This document shows positions 23,323 through 34,014 of a stretch of 64,000 nt of DNA, piece by piece. The notes beneath the pieces were generated by a model. It saw only the letters and a program-made list of their open reading frames with translations. It was not told the DNA's origin and did not search any database. The position numbers and the translations under genes are program-made. The number at the start of each line of letters is the position of its first letter. Position 1 is the first letter of the stretch. Source of the stretch: Calvatia gigantea (lineage: Eukaryota > Basidiomycota > Agaricomycetes > Agaricales > Lycoperdaceae); NCBI GenBank assembly GCA_025093985.1, contig JACAAK010000011.1, positions 930,001 through 994,000 of the forward strand. The letters run 5' to 3'.

Positions 23323-24212
23323 GGCTACCTCAACTATCTGGCATCTGCAGACTGATGGGCAGACAGAGCAGGTGAACCAAGAACTTAATCAGTACCTCTG
23401 CTTCTTTGTAAATGAGCAACAGAACAACTGGCATGACCTCCTCCCACTCATAGAATTCCAACACAACAACTATATCCATGCTTCTACCCAACATTCCCTC
23501 TTCCTCTTAGATACTGGACATCACCCATGCATGGGATTTAAGCTATGTCAGCCACTCTCGAAAATCAAATTGGTTAATGAGTTTATGAAACAAATGGAGT
23601 TGACACTAGAAGAAGCAAAATCTGCACTGGTCAAGGTGAAAAACAATATGACTCACTACTATAACCAATAACATATACCTGCATCTATATACAAACCAGG
23701 TAACAAAGTTTACCTCGAAGTGGACAGCATCTAGATCACCTGCCCATTAAGGAAACTTTCTCACTAATGTCTTGGACCATATATCATAGACAAGTAGGTC
23801 AATGCTAATGCCTACTGTCTCCACCTTCTCTGCTCCATGTAATGCCTCCATTCAGTCTTTAACATTGTCAAACTCACATCCATACTACCTAATCCAATTG
23901 AGAACCACTATATGAAACCCCTACCCAATCCCATTATTATCAATAAAGAAAAGGAATAGGAGATTGAAGAAGTCCTTAACAGCTATATCTACTGAAGATG
24001 ACTTCAATATCTCATTAAGTGGAAAGGCTTTGGAACAGAACACAACTCATGGGAGCTAGCCAACAGAGTCCATACCCCAGAACTAGTTCAGGACTTCTAC
24101 TACAAAAATCCTGGTGCCCTTTACCTCATCTGCATACTTACCTTTGGCTCACTTCCTTTCCAACCAATTCAGTACCATACATTGGGACACTGTGATTTTG
24201 GAGGGGGGTGGA
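23323..24212 (+). pseudogene. Gy3-1 integrase C-terminus and chromodomain
   Basis: The frame resumes with MATSTIWHLQTDGQTEQVNQEL, in which TEQ holds the catalytic glutamate, then DLLPLIEFQHNNYIHAST. A chromodomain follows at about 23950-24110 (EIEEVLNSY, then YLIKWKGFGTEHNSWELA). It ends with the polypurine tract GGAGGGGGG (24201-24208). Stops occur in the linker. The chromodomain shows Gy3 is also a chromovirus. Confidence 0.85.
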
Positions 24213-24559
24213 TGTCAGGGCAACCCTCAACAGTCCCTCCAGACTGTCCCATAATCCCATGCCCTCATCTGTGTTCAGCTGTGTAGATATAAACAACAAC
24301 TGGAGATCCTGAAGGACAATAATGGACTTACATACATAATAAAACAATAAGACAATAGATAGTAAAGTAGTATATATTAACCTGTACACCTGCAGGGAAC
24401 CCTTATCTGATTCTCTAAGGATTCTCCTGCAGATATGTAGTCTACACAGTTACTTGTAATATAACTAAGGATTTCCCCACAGTTATCTGCTCATCCACTT
24501 CACCTAACTCATGAGAGCCTTGCATCCTTGAGCTACTTGGACTGTGGATTGCCCTTACA
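24213..24559 (+). repeat. Gy3 LTR, internal sequence on both sides
   Basis: A 347-bp LTR, TGTCAGGGCA to GCCCTTACA, the same length as the inverted copy at 62559-62905. A TATA box, TATATATTAA, is at 24371-24380, and ATCTGATTCT at 24405-24414 is the predicted transcript start. On the left is the 3' end of a Gy3 element with its polypurine tract; on the right is a Gy3 primer site and gag. So one LTR is shared by two partial elements, as expected for a tandem array or after unequal recombination. Confidence 0.88.
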
Positions 24560-24561
24560 GA

Positions 24562-24571
24562 AGAATTGGAT
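24562..24571 (+). promoter_or_regulatory. Gy3 self-complementary primer-binding site
   Basis: Two bases after the LTR the sequence is AGAATTGGAT. Its reverse complement ATCCAATTCT is present in the inverted Gy3 LTR (62705-62714). In the adjoining LTR the same site reads ATCTGATTCT, and the inverted copy's own primer site reads AGAATCAGAT. All four derive from ATCCGATTCT paired with AGAATCGGAT by CpG decay. The LTR site lies 34 nt after the TATA box start. Confidence 0.72.
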
Positions 24572-24744
24572 CTCACAAGAAACCTGGCCACCTACTGGGA
24601 ATGACTCCAAGGAGCCTCCCTTAAATACCCCCCAATCAGCCAACCCTATCTCTACCCACCTAACCTGCTCTTATGTTAGACTAGCCCCAGCCACAATAGC
24701 AGCAGGTGCAACCACAGCAGGCTCAGCTGTAGCCAGAGCAAAGT

Positions 24745-25861
24745 ATGTCCTCCCTAGAGCAAATACTTGTACAGTTGCAAATTAGCCTGCAAGAGGTGAT
24801 AAACCATCAGGTGGCATCTGAAATGAGAGTGTATGAAACCCTCTCATCACTCCAAAACCAAATTAGCATGGTAGCTGCCACAGATACCACAAACTCCCAG
24901 TCTTCACAACTCCCCACCAACCACACTCCCACATCTCAGCCACACTCCTCATCTACCTAGGCCAAGGTTGCCACCCTATCCAACTTCAACAAAGACCACT
25001 CCTGAGGTCATGCATTCCTCAACTCCTGTCACATCTACCTCTGGTTATACAAAAACCAATTTGAGGATAAGGATGTCCAAATCCTGTGGGCATTGTTGTA
25101 CATAAAGAGCAGCCATGTGGCTAAATGGACTGAGAACATAATGTACTGGGAAGAGCAGCACCCAGGTTAGACCTGCTTTCTTGGCTGGAAAGATTTTTCC
25201 ATCAAGTTCCATTAGTACTTCTTTCCAGTGGATGCAGAAGCCACTATAGTCAATATCCTAGAGGGCACAGGGTACCACCAAGACAACTAGAATGTCAATG
25301 ATTACCTCAATGAATCCCAACCTCATTGCAGACTCAGGGTACACTGATCTAAAGGTGGTAGTTGTCAAATTCTGTTATGAACTTTGGCCAACAATCCAGA
25401 ATGCAGTAGCCACCATGGTCTCAGAGCATTCCTGAGACAATGACATTGAAGGCTGGTACACAGCAGCTTAGCACATTAACCAAGCAAGGGCTGCCAATGA
25501 AGCCTTCCAAGCCACTATCCACTCTGACCTGCCACCTTCAAAGACAAAACTCCTCTGCTCCCTCCCAGTTTTGTCCCTCACTGCCCCACTTTTACCCAGT
25601 TGATCAGTACCATCCCTCAGCACCCCTGCACCAATGGAAGTAGATGCCTTATATAGACCTATACCTCTGCTGCCTATCTACTACTACTGTAAGAAGGTTG
25701 GCTATGTCAAATCTGAATGCCTCCTCAAGCACAACATCCACCATTTAACAGCAGATGAAGAAGACAACCACCTTATGAGACTCCTAGCCAAGAAGAATGT
25801 GAGAGAAGCAGTGGACTTGGCTCAGGCAGCTGAAGAAGCAGAAGAAGTGGATTTTCTGTAG
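24745..25861 (+). pseudogene. Gy3-2 gag, broken
   Basis: From ATG 24745 a coiled-coil-like N-terminus (LVQLQISLQEVI, then VYETLSSLQNQI) is followed by a Ser/Thr/Pro linker, the gag core (KDVQILWALLYIKSS near 25065, then WKDFSIKFH) and a decayed zinc knuckle (YYYCKKVGYVKSEC near 25681, first cysteine and histidine lost). It ends EEVDFL and a TAG at 25859. There are stops in the core and a frame change near 25400-25630. Confidence 0.78.
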
Positions 25862-26395
25862 AGCAGTGAATAGAAAGTGCACCCTTGCTGCAGAGTGTAA
25901 ATAGGTTCAGTGTACTACCCATAGACCAAATAAACAACCCTTCACCCTCACCTGCATCTGAACTGAAAGCTGCACTATAGAAAACCCCTTCAACATCTTG
26001 CCATCCTAAGTGGGAAAAATGTCTTCCACCCAAATGTATCATAGCCACACTGGACTAGTATGGGACTTCACTCATGCTGCAAGTAGAACTGGAAACTACA
26101 GACATAGTAGAATGCCATGGAGTGTGTACTCTTGTGGATAGTGGTACAATAGACTCTTTTATCAACCAAACTATGTGCAGATCAACAAACTCAACACCTA
26201 CATGCTCTCCTGCCTGCTTGTAGTCTATAATGTTGATAGCTTGGAAAACAAGGCTAGTCAGATAACAGAGGTTGTAGACATCATCCTTTAATACTGCAAC
26301 CACTCTAAATGCTCCCTACTTGTAGTTACCAGATATTAGCCACCAAGACTTGCTTCTTGGATACACTTGGCTCTTTGTTAGTCATACTTGAACTG
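25862..26395 (+). pseudogene. Gy3-2 protease region, truncated by LINE
   Basis: An aspartic protease core is readable: CTLVDSGTIDSFI near 26130-26165 (active site DSGT) and LLLGYTWLF near 26350 (the LGxxWL motif). The frame ends at the codons for T-D around 26395, where LINE sequence begins. RT to integrase of this copy are missing. Confidence 0.75.
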
Positions 26396-26684
26396 ATGCT
26401 CTATCTATACTGGGCCTCACACCACTGAGAACTATTGCACTGTTGCCAGCTGCTGCCATCCCTGGGATGTTAGCAAGGCTACCCCAGAGGGACAACTGTG
26501 TCCCCACCATTTCAAGTGCTTAAACTGCAGTGGTGACTACTGTGCAGACACCCACTCTTGCCAGCTCTAGTGCCACCAGTATGAGTCTGAGTGGATCAAA
26601 GAGCATTACCAAAAGGTGAGTGAATGCTGGCTCTCTCAAGTTGCATCACAATCCACTAATAACACTTCAGCATCTGCACAATAA
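26396..26684 (+). pseudogene. LINE ORF1 C-terminal zinc knuckles
   Basis: The frame reads CSIYTGPHTTENYC, then CPHHFKCLNCSGDYCADTHSC, then YESEWIKEHYQKV, ending at TAA 26682-26684. Cys/His clusters followed by a conserved WIK helix are characteristic of the nucleic-acid-binding C-terminus of LINE ORF1 proteins. One in-frame TAG follows the last knuckle. The N-terminal part is absent through 5' truncation. Confidence 0.72.
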
Positions 26685-26713
26685 ACCCTGAACCTGATAT
26701 TTTGAAGTATTTC

Positions 26714-29700
26714 ATGAAGGGTAGATTATATGTACTGTCATTTAATGTAGCTAAGAATTACACATTACTTGACATATTGCTAGAGTCTGAGAAAGACAAC
26801 TTCAACATTGTGTTCATCCAGAAACCTCTCTGGCAAATGATTAGATCTGTTCCTTCTGCATTTAACATAGAGGGTGAGCCTGTTGTTGGCATACCTAAGC
26901 ACTCTGAATAGTTGTATATGGTGAGGCCATCTTCCAGCACAGAGGAACAAGATCATCCTAGAATTATAGCCTTTGTGCACACTTGGATTAAACACCTGAG
27001 ACTGTCCCTTCATTAAAACCTCATTGATCACCATAATATTATGGTTCTTACTGTATTTAATCATAGTCATGAACACCACTTCATAAATGTCTATTCCAAT
27101 GATGAACACACTGCAATCTGGCTCCTCTATGAGCAGTAGGATTCACTACTCCAGATATACTATATGGGAGGCAATTTTAATTGCCATTCATGTAAGTGGG
27201 ATCAGTTGGTCCCATATTACTGCCAACCAGTACAACAGCTCCTTGAAGTTGCCAATGACCTTAGTCTGGGGATCTGGCTTTCAGATTCACAGGCTTATAT
27301 ACATATATCTCAAGATCCAACCAAAAACCCATTGGTTATTGATTCAATCTTTATTTCCAATCTCAGATGGCACATTGTACACCCTAAGATCAGATTGGAT
27401 CTCATGGGCCCTTTGGACCACCATCTATTGGCTATAACTATTCCCATCTACTCTGAGGACATCACAAATGTCCAGAGAGTATTTCTCAAGAACTCAGCAG
27501 TGACTGCAGAATTGTGGTTCCTAGATGAGATCAAAAAAGGGGTGTATGGCCTTCAGGACCATTCCCTAGAGTCAGCATGGGATGTTAATGTCCTGGCATT
27601 GGCTATTAGGTCAGTGTTCTCTACCACATGGCATTGCCACACAGTTAAGGTGTATATTTCAGCAAAGTCTCAGCCATAGTGGGATGAGAATTGCAAGGCT
27701 GCCTTATAGGCACACAGGAACTCCTCAGATTCTGGTGACTGAAAGGCATTTCGACACATCTGTATGTCTAAGAAGTGCAAATTCTTTGATGACAAGATTG
27801 AGGAAATTGCTGAGACCAACAAATACTCCTGGAACCTTATAGAATGGCTCAAGACACATAAGTTACCTGTATGCAAGGCTATCTCTTTTCAGGGGCAGCC
27901 TTGTTATACTATGGACTCCCTGTGGAAGGCCCTTTATGGCACTTACAACTCTGTCTCTAGGTATAAGTGTAATGCTTCTGTTATTGATCTGCTCCCCTTC
28001 CTTCTGGGCAGGGAGTAGACAGACTTCTCTGCCAAAAAACTGGTCAACACACTGTTGGCTTACTCTAAGGTTTCTGTTCCAGGCCCTAACCACATTACAT
28101 GGCAGATGCTCAAACAGATTGTGCTAGGGAATTCCCTGCTGGTCTTCATATATTTAGCCAATGCCTGTGTCTATCATGGATGTTGGCCAAAGTACTTTAA
28201 GGAATCTATGTCTGTAATCATTTCTAAACTAGGGAAGCCAGCATACTCCACTTCCAAGGCCTTCAGGCCTATTGTTCTTCTCAACATGCTGGGTAGCTAT
28301 TTGAAAAAATGATCATGACTAGGCTCCAGTTTGACTTGGTTAAGTTTGAAGTCTTTCATCCCAATCAGCTTGGAGGTGTGATCCAAAGATCCACTGAAGA
28401 CACTAGCCTAATGCTCACCCATATTGTAAGAGTGGGTTGGGCAAAAGGCCTCAAGACCAGTATGGTGGCTTTTGACATTGCACAGTTCTTCCCATCATTA
28501 CACCATGATATGCTAGTGGCAACACTGTGCAAGCAAGGATTTGCCCCTGAGCTGGTCAAGTTCTTTGCTAACTATTTGATAAGATGTAAAACCCAGTACT
28601 ACTGGGACTCTTTCAAGTCCAGGCCATACCAAGTGGATGTGGGGGTAGGTCAGGGCTCTGTCCTTTCCCCCATCCTCTTAGTCTTATGGAACATGAACCT
28701 TGTGGCTCTTAAGGAGGCATATAGTATCATTTTTAGGCTCTTTGAGTGTTTTGCCTTGGTACTTGAACATGACAAGTCTGAGGTGTTTCACTTCTCCTAT
28801 AAATACAGGGATAACAATCTGTTTATTGATCTGGGGTATGCCCCATTCATTGGTGATACACCACTTTAGCCCAAGACCTACTGGAGGTACTTGGGCTTTT
28901 ATTTCAATTGTAGGCTCATATTTAAGGAGCATGTTCAATACTATTCTACCAAAGCATTCTCTATGGTGAAAGCCATGAGGATACTGAGTAACTCTATGAG
29001 GGACTTGCAGCCTATGCAGAAGCATCTCTTATATTAGTCATGCATTGTACCTATTGTGATATATAGCTTCAAACTGTAATTCTTCAAGGGTTCACACTGC
29101 AAAGCAGCCCTTAAGAGCCTCAATTCCATGTAGTGAAGAGTAGCCCTGTGGATTACAGGTGCCTTCCAGACTACTCCTACTGGAGGTGCAGAAGCATTTG
29201 TGAGCCTCATACCTATCCAGCTTTATATCAAGAAGCTTGCTGTCAGGTTGAACTATAAGATTAAGACCCTAGCTCCAAATCATCTGCTCAGAGATCTTAT
29301 AAGCCCTAAATACTCTGGTGATGCTAAATTGCATTTCAGGTCTATCAGTCTCATGTTGCCTTCTGTTTACAAGAAGACAAATGGGGCCCTTTTGCAGGCT
29401 GATTCCAACCTGCCCAATCTGGTTGAAGGGTTTGTGCCTATAGTGTCAATCAATTGTCCTGGACACTGCCTCATGGACCTTCACCCTGACCAGGTGGAGC
29501 TGATGGAGGTAAAGCTCAATACAAAGGGTAATACTGACTCTACACATATGTTTGCTTTCAATGCACATCTCTGTAACTGCAGGGAAGACTCTGGGATTAT
29601 CTATATGGTGATAGATACTAGTCTGCCACTGCATGGCAAGTTCCAGGCAGTTTCATCTGCCCATGTATATCACCAGAACAAATGTCTTTGACAGATTACT

Positions 29701-30127
29701 TGGGTGGCAGGCCAGGTTACAGCTCCTGATGCTGAGCTCATGGCTATTATGCTTGGTATTTATTTTGTTCTTAAGCAAGATGATATCAGGCTGATTCACA
29801 TATTCACTGACTCTATTGCATTAGCAAAGCTCACAGTTGATCTGTCCACACACTTCAGGCAAATGCTGTCCCAGAGGCTATACATGGCACTTAAATAGTG
29901 GCTCTCTGGGGATCTCCTAAGGGCTATTGAATTCATTGCTATCTCTTCTCCTAAGAAGTGGGAGTTCCACTATACTGTGCATAGGCATGTCATATTGTTC
30001 CCTCAGGTTACTTATGGCCCAAGGCTATTTACTTCTATTGCCCACCTCTGTAAGGAAGCAGTTGATAATGTTCTAGAGGAATGGTGACAGCTGTACTCTA
30101 CCTCTTCTTATAAGGGGCATAGCAACA
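26714..30127 (+). pseudogene. LINE ORF2: endonuclease, RT, RNase H, broken
   Basis: An exonuclease/endonuclease/phosphatase-type N-terminus (LYVLSFNVAKN at 26726; GGNFNCHSCKWD near 27167; DHHLLAITI near 27417) nicks target DNA. RT follows: PGPNHITWQMLK (28083), FRPIVLLNMLG (28264), VAFDIAQFFPSLHHDM (28465), GQGSVLSP (28650). About 40 residues carrying the YVDD box are deleted after SPILLVL near 28690 compared with 8480-8640. RNase H is at 29718-29890 (DAELMAIMLGIYF, IHIFTDSIAL). Numerous stops are present; the frame runs into LTR-Y. Confidence 0.85.
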
Positions 30128-30424
30128 TGTTAGAGGGTGCATGTAGGGGATTGAAAGGGGAATGTAACAGTGGTTAAATAAAGTCTATTGGATGAGAACT
30201 GTGGAATACTGTAAGAGACTAAAATGATAAGATATACTATTTTACTCACCTGTGGAACACTGTAAGAGACTAAAGGCCTCCAAAGTGTCCACAGGCAGCT
30301 ACAAGTCCAATTGTCATGTGACTGTAGTCACATGACCCAAACTTCATCAGCTCTAAGTCTATCTTTGCCTATACACTCTTTAATACAACTCTGTTACTGC
30401 TTACTGACTGGGGCAAATCTGATA
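30128..30424. repeat. LTR-Y copy 3
   Basis: A 297-bp copy, TGTTAGAGGG to AAATCTGATA, colinear with 2746-3065 but lacking about 25 bp in the middle. The left flank is LINE and the right flank is a minus-strand Gy3 piece. The flanks do not duplicate (CAACA, TTTAG), so it marks a rearranged junction rather than a clean insertion. Confidence 0.68.
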
Positions 30425-30887
30425 TTTAGTGACTGCCTCCTCTTGTTTACCTATGCAGTTTCTGGTGCAAATGTCCTTCAGCAGAAGCTGCTCCTCTCCT
30501 TCCATTGAGATCCCTTTGAGTATACAGATAGCAAAGAGGCCATCAGGAAGGAGGATGATGTTTTCATTGTTGTGGGCTTCTGTGCCATAATCAGCTCTGC
30601 AGAACAGTATGTCAAGTTTGCCCATAGTTTGGCTGGGATAGTGGTGCAAGCAGAAATTGAAGTGGGAGAGTATGAGAGACCAGTGGACTTGGTAATAGTT
30701 AAGTTTCTTGGTAGACATAAAGTACTCTAGATTCTTGTGGTCTGTCCAGATCTCACTTTGGTGACATGTGTCTTCAAGGAAGTGTTTCCACTTCTTTAGT
30801 ACATGGATAATTGCCAGCATTTCCTTGTTATGGATCTCATAATTCTATTTGACCACTGAAAAGGATTTCAAGTAGAATGCCACTGGG
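30425..30887 (-). pseudogene. Gy3 RNase H fragment
   Basis: On the minus strand: PVAFYLKSFSVV, then YEIHNKEMLAIIHVLKKW, then EIWTDHKNLEYF, the RNase H domain of a Ty3/Gypsy pol, then the start of the integrase linker (ENIILLPDGLFAI). It is in opposite orientation to Gy3-2 at 24560-26395, cut on the right by the Gy1-2 LTR and on the left by LTR-Y. Confidence 0.8.
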
Positions 30888-31833
30888 TGTTATGAATTTA
30901 CTACATCCCCAGACTCTTCTTACTAACATATCAACCTTGTTTCATAGTGTATTACTTTTCTCCTCAGACTTGCTTATCTTTTCTTTTGGAATAGCAAACT
31001 CAGGCTGAGGCTGAGTGGCACTGGTCATAGCATTGAACACTGGACTGACCTTTGTTCTCCTGTCTTGTTATTGTTCTTTTGTTAATGGTCACTTTCTTCC
31101 TATCTATTCATTATCCTTATGGTTTATTGTCTAGTTTTGCTTGGACTATTCCTCTTAGTATAAAAACACTTTCAACCTGTATAGCACCTTAGTTCTCACA
31201 TGTATCTCGAGAGACTGAGGTGAGCTTATTATACCCTATTCTACCTTACTTGTACTAAATGCGTTGTAGATATTACTTATTTCTTCATTTTCTTCCTTCT
31301 ATTTTTATTTATTAACACATGTAGTTCTAGTTCATTTTCTTGTGACTCATTCTGAGTTGTGTTTCTGTTTATACCTCATATTTCCTACTACTAGACTTCT
31401 ATTTACTCATCTCCCTCTTCTATTAACTCATATCCCCTTCTTTTCTATTCATTACTTATTCCCTATGACTCCTTAGATTACCAATTAACCTGTAGTAGCC
31501 TCTCATTGACTTATACCCTTTTACTATGTAATTACTTATCTCCTATATGTAGCTAGTATATAACTCTAAGTAGTACTTTTGTATTACCTTAGATTATTCT
31601 AGTAACAAGCTTCTTTATCTTTACTCATCTACTACAAGGTTAACAATCTTGAGAACTGCAGTGGCACTTAACTTGGACTTTTCAGACAAGTATGAGCTTC
31701 TACTTGAGAGAGTGATCCAAAGTCTGCACAGAAGTCATTGAGACTTGCCAATATTCCTGGGCTATAGTATTGAATCTCTCCCTGAGTAGAAATGATCCAG
31801 GCCCGGTTGTGAAGTAAAATAATGTATGTAACA
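30888..31833 (+). repeat. Gy1-2 5' LTR, expanded to 946 bp
   Basis: Both termini (TGTTATGAAT and TATGTAACA) are typical of Gy1, but the LTR is about 320 bp longer than the 621-631 bp of others. The extra sequence lies between roughly 30938 and 31290 and resembles no other Gy1 LTR here. The predicted transcript start AGATTATTCT (31601-31610) differs by one base from AGGTTATTCT in Gy1-1. The primer site AGAATAACCT follows the LTR at 31836-31845. Confidence 0.82.
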
Positions 31834-32584
31834 TAAGAATAACCTCACCCCCTTTCTCTCATTTCTATATGATTTTTATGGCCAGCTTCTGCCAATTATT
31901 CCTCTGTCAAGTTAACATCAAGAAGCCTTCCTGGTAATAGGGTTAAGAAGAGTAGAACTTTAGGTTTACTAGGATTCTTCCTCTGCAAGTAGTGTTAAGA
32001 AGAGTAGGACTGCTTACTACTAATTTTTGTTCTCTTACCCTCTGTGTATTAACACATTGAGAAGCCTCTGCCCAGTAGCATCAAGTAGAGTGGGCCTGGT
32101 CACCATTATTTGTTTTCTTCTACTACATCTTGAAAAGGGAAATGTTTCTTATACCCTCCCTCTTCTCCTAAACAATCATTTTATACTCCAACTCAACATT
32201 CCTTTGAATTACCTACAACACCACCACCCTAATGTGCCCACCAATCAAAAGGTTCTTCCACACTATACCTAGAAAGAATCTATCATACTTTACATATAAT
32301 CCAATTCACTTCAATAAGACCCACTACTGGAATCACCACCACAAATCCCATCCGGAGCTGTATCCCCTTCCCAATTTGGAATTGAAAACCCCCAGACTTT
32401 ACCATCCATCCTTAAAGATGACTCAGATAATGAAACACTCTACCAGTTGCCTGAATATCCAGACAAAACATCAGTCATCTCCAATAGAGAAAGAGATCAC
32501 CTTCTATACACTCCAGATACCCTTGAATACCCAGACATCCCTGATTTCGAATTTTAAGAACTAGTATATATAGAAACTAAAACA

Positions 32585-34014
32585 ATGGCTACTTCAACTT
32601 AAACTCAAACTTAAATGAACATTCAACTACCCAACCAACCTTCACCACCTTTTAGAGCATCAACCCCAATTTTTGGAATTGGAGTATGAAGACCTCCCAG
32701 TAAAAGGTCTCCCAGTAGAGATTGAAAAGGCAAAGTACCCTCTTTCTTTCCTCCCTTATCATAAAGTCCTAGTAATACTCCATCCACTCCATCCTCTTTC
32801 TTGTTTGGAGGAGGAGGTCGACAAAGACATCAAACCCCAGCAATTCAGTTTGTAGGGAATGACAGAAACTCAAAAGAAATTGGACAAAAACCCCCAAACT
32901 TTGATGGAACAAATCCAAGATTCAAAACTTGGTGGATGCTAGTCAAGAACTACCTTGAAATGAACCTGTGAGCATTTACAGATGACCAATATCAAATTAG
33001 ATTCATCCTAGGCCTTATGGTCAAAGGAAAAGCTAGATCCTGGTCTAAACAATACTACAAAAGCTGAATTACTAATGCACATAGAAAACCCATCCTCTGG
33101 AGATACTCTATGTTCAAAGAATTCAAAGTAGAAATTTTGGAACATTTTACTCCTATAGACAAACAAATCACCACATGATGACAATGGTATGAATTAAAAC
33201 AAAATAAATCATCTGCAGTGGACTTCAACCTTGAATTTCAATGTCTTGTATCAATTGGAGGTATCTAAGACAATGAAGCCCTAATTGAACAATGCAAACA
33301 AGGACTCAATCCCCCTCTTGCTAGAGAAATCTGGACAAGAAAAGAAGGACCACCTGAAACCATCACTGAATAGTATATAGATATAGTACAACAAGATTCA
33401 GTCAATTGTCAAGCTGATGTGATGTAGCCTTAAAACTAAATCCAAATCCCTACCAACTGCCACAATACTCCCAACCAAATTATCCATCTCACTTTCAGCA
33501 AAACAACCAACCTCAATGAACCATTAACAAAATACAAGCTAAACCTTAGGAATATTACAAACCACAATACAAAGACAAAGATCAGTACTATCCTGAACAG
33601 GAACTGGATACTACCTATGATGTCTATGACCCTGATGACCCTGAATTACAACTAAACCCTATATTTACTGCTGAGCAAGTTGCTTGCTACAAATCCAGAA
33701 AATGTATAAGTTATGGAAAGTTTGGACACCTCATCAACAATTGTCTGAACCCTGCTCTAAACTTATCCAAGAACAAACCACCTCTACAATGACCTATTCC
33801 CTTGCTATAAAGGTTCACTCAACCACAGTGATACCTACAACCTTAACATTATCCATCTTCAGGAAATCACCCAAACCCTAATCCCAACCTAAACTAAAAG
33901 CTCTCTACACTTGATATCCAAGCCATAATCAGAGAACTTCCAATTGACAAACAAATGGAGTTCAGAGAAGCATATATCTCTGACCTAATGCTCAAACCCT
34001 TTGGGGATTTTTGA
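32585..34014 (+). pseudogene. Gy1-2 gag, broken
   Basis: Homologous codon by codon to Gy1-1 gag from the same ATG (MATST) to the same end (GDF then TGA at 34012-34014). The gag core is clear (QKPPNFDGTNPRFKTWWMLV near 32887, then FNLEFQ). The zinc knuckle near 33700 is damaged. Stops come from CGA or CAA/CAG codons. At the codon where Gy1-1 has TAA this copy has CAG. Confidence 0.85.

Larger units (their letters stand above)
26396..30127 (+). mobile_element. LINE (Tad-like), 5' truncated
   Basis: ORF1 C-terminus is followed by ORF2 with endonuclease, RT and RNase H, the layout of fungal Tad-type LINEs. It starts inside ORF1 at the Gy3 protease junction, which is typical 5' truncation. The 3' end is lost at an LTR-Y repeat (30128). 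Further pieces of the same family are at 1-215 and 8320-8909. Confidence 0.85.

Noticed and set aside
30931..31178. Small insertion with 7-bp duplication TCAACCT inside the Gy1-2 LTR
   Set aside because: The repeat is exact, but the block does not end in CA or any known terminus and sequence after it still departs from other Gy1 LTRs.
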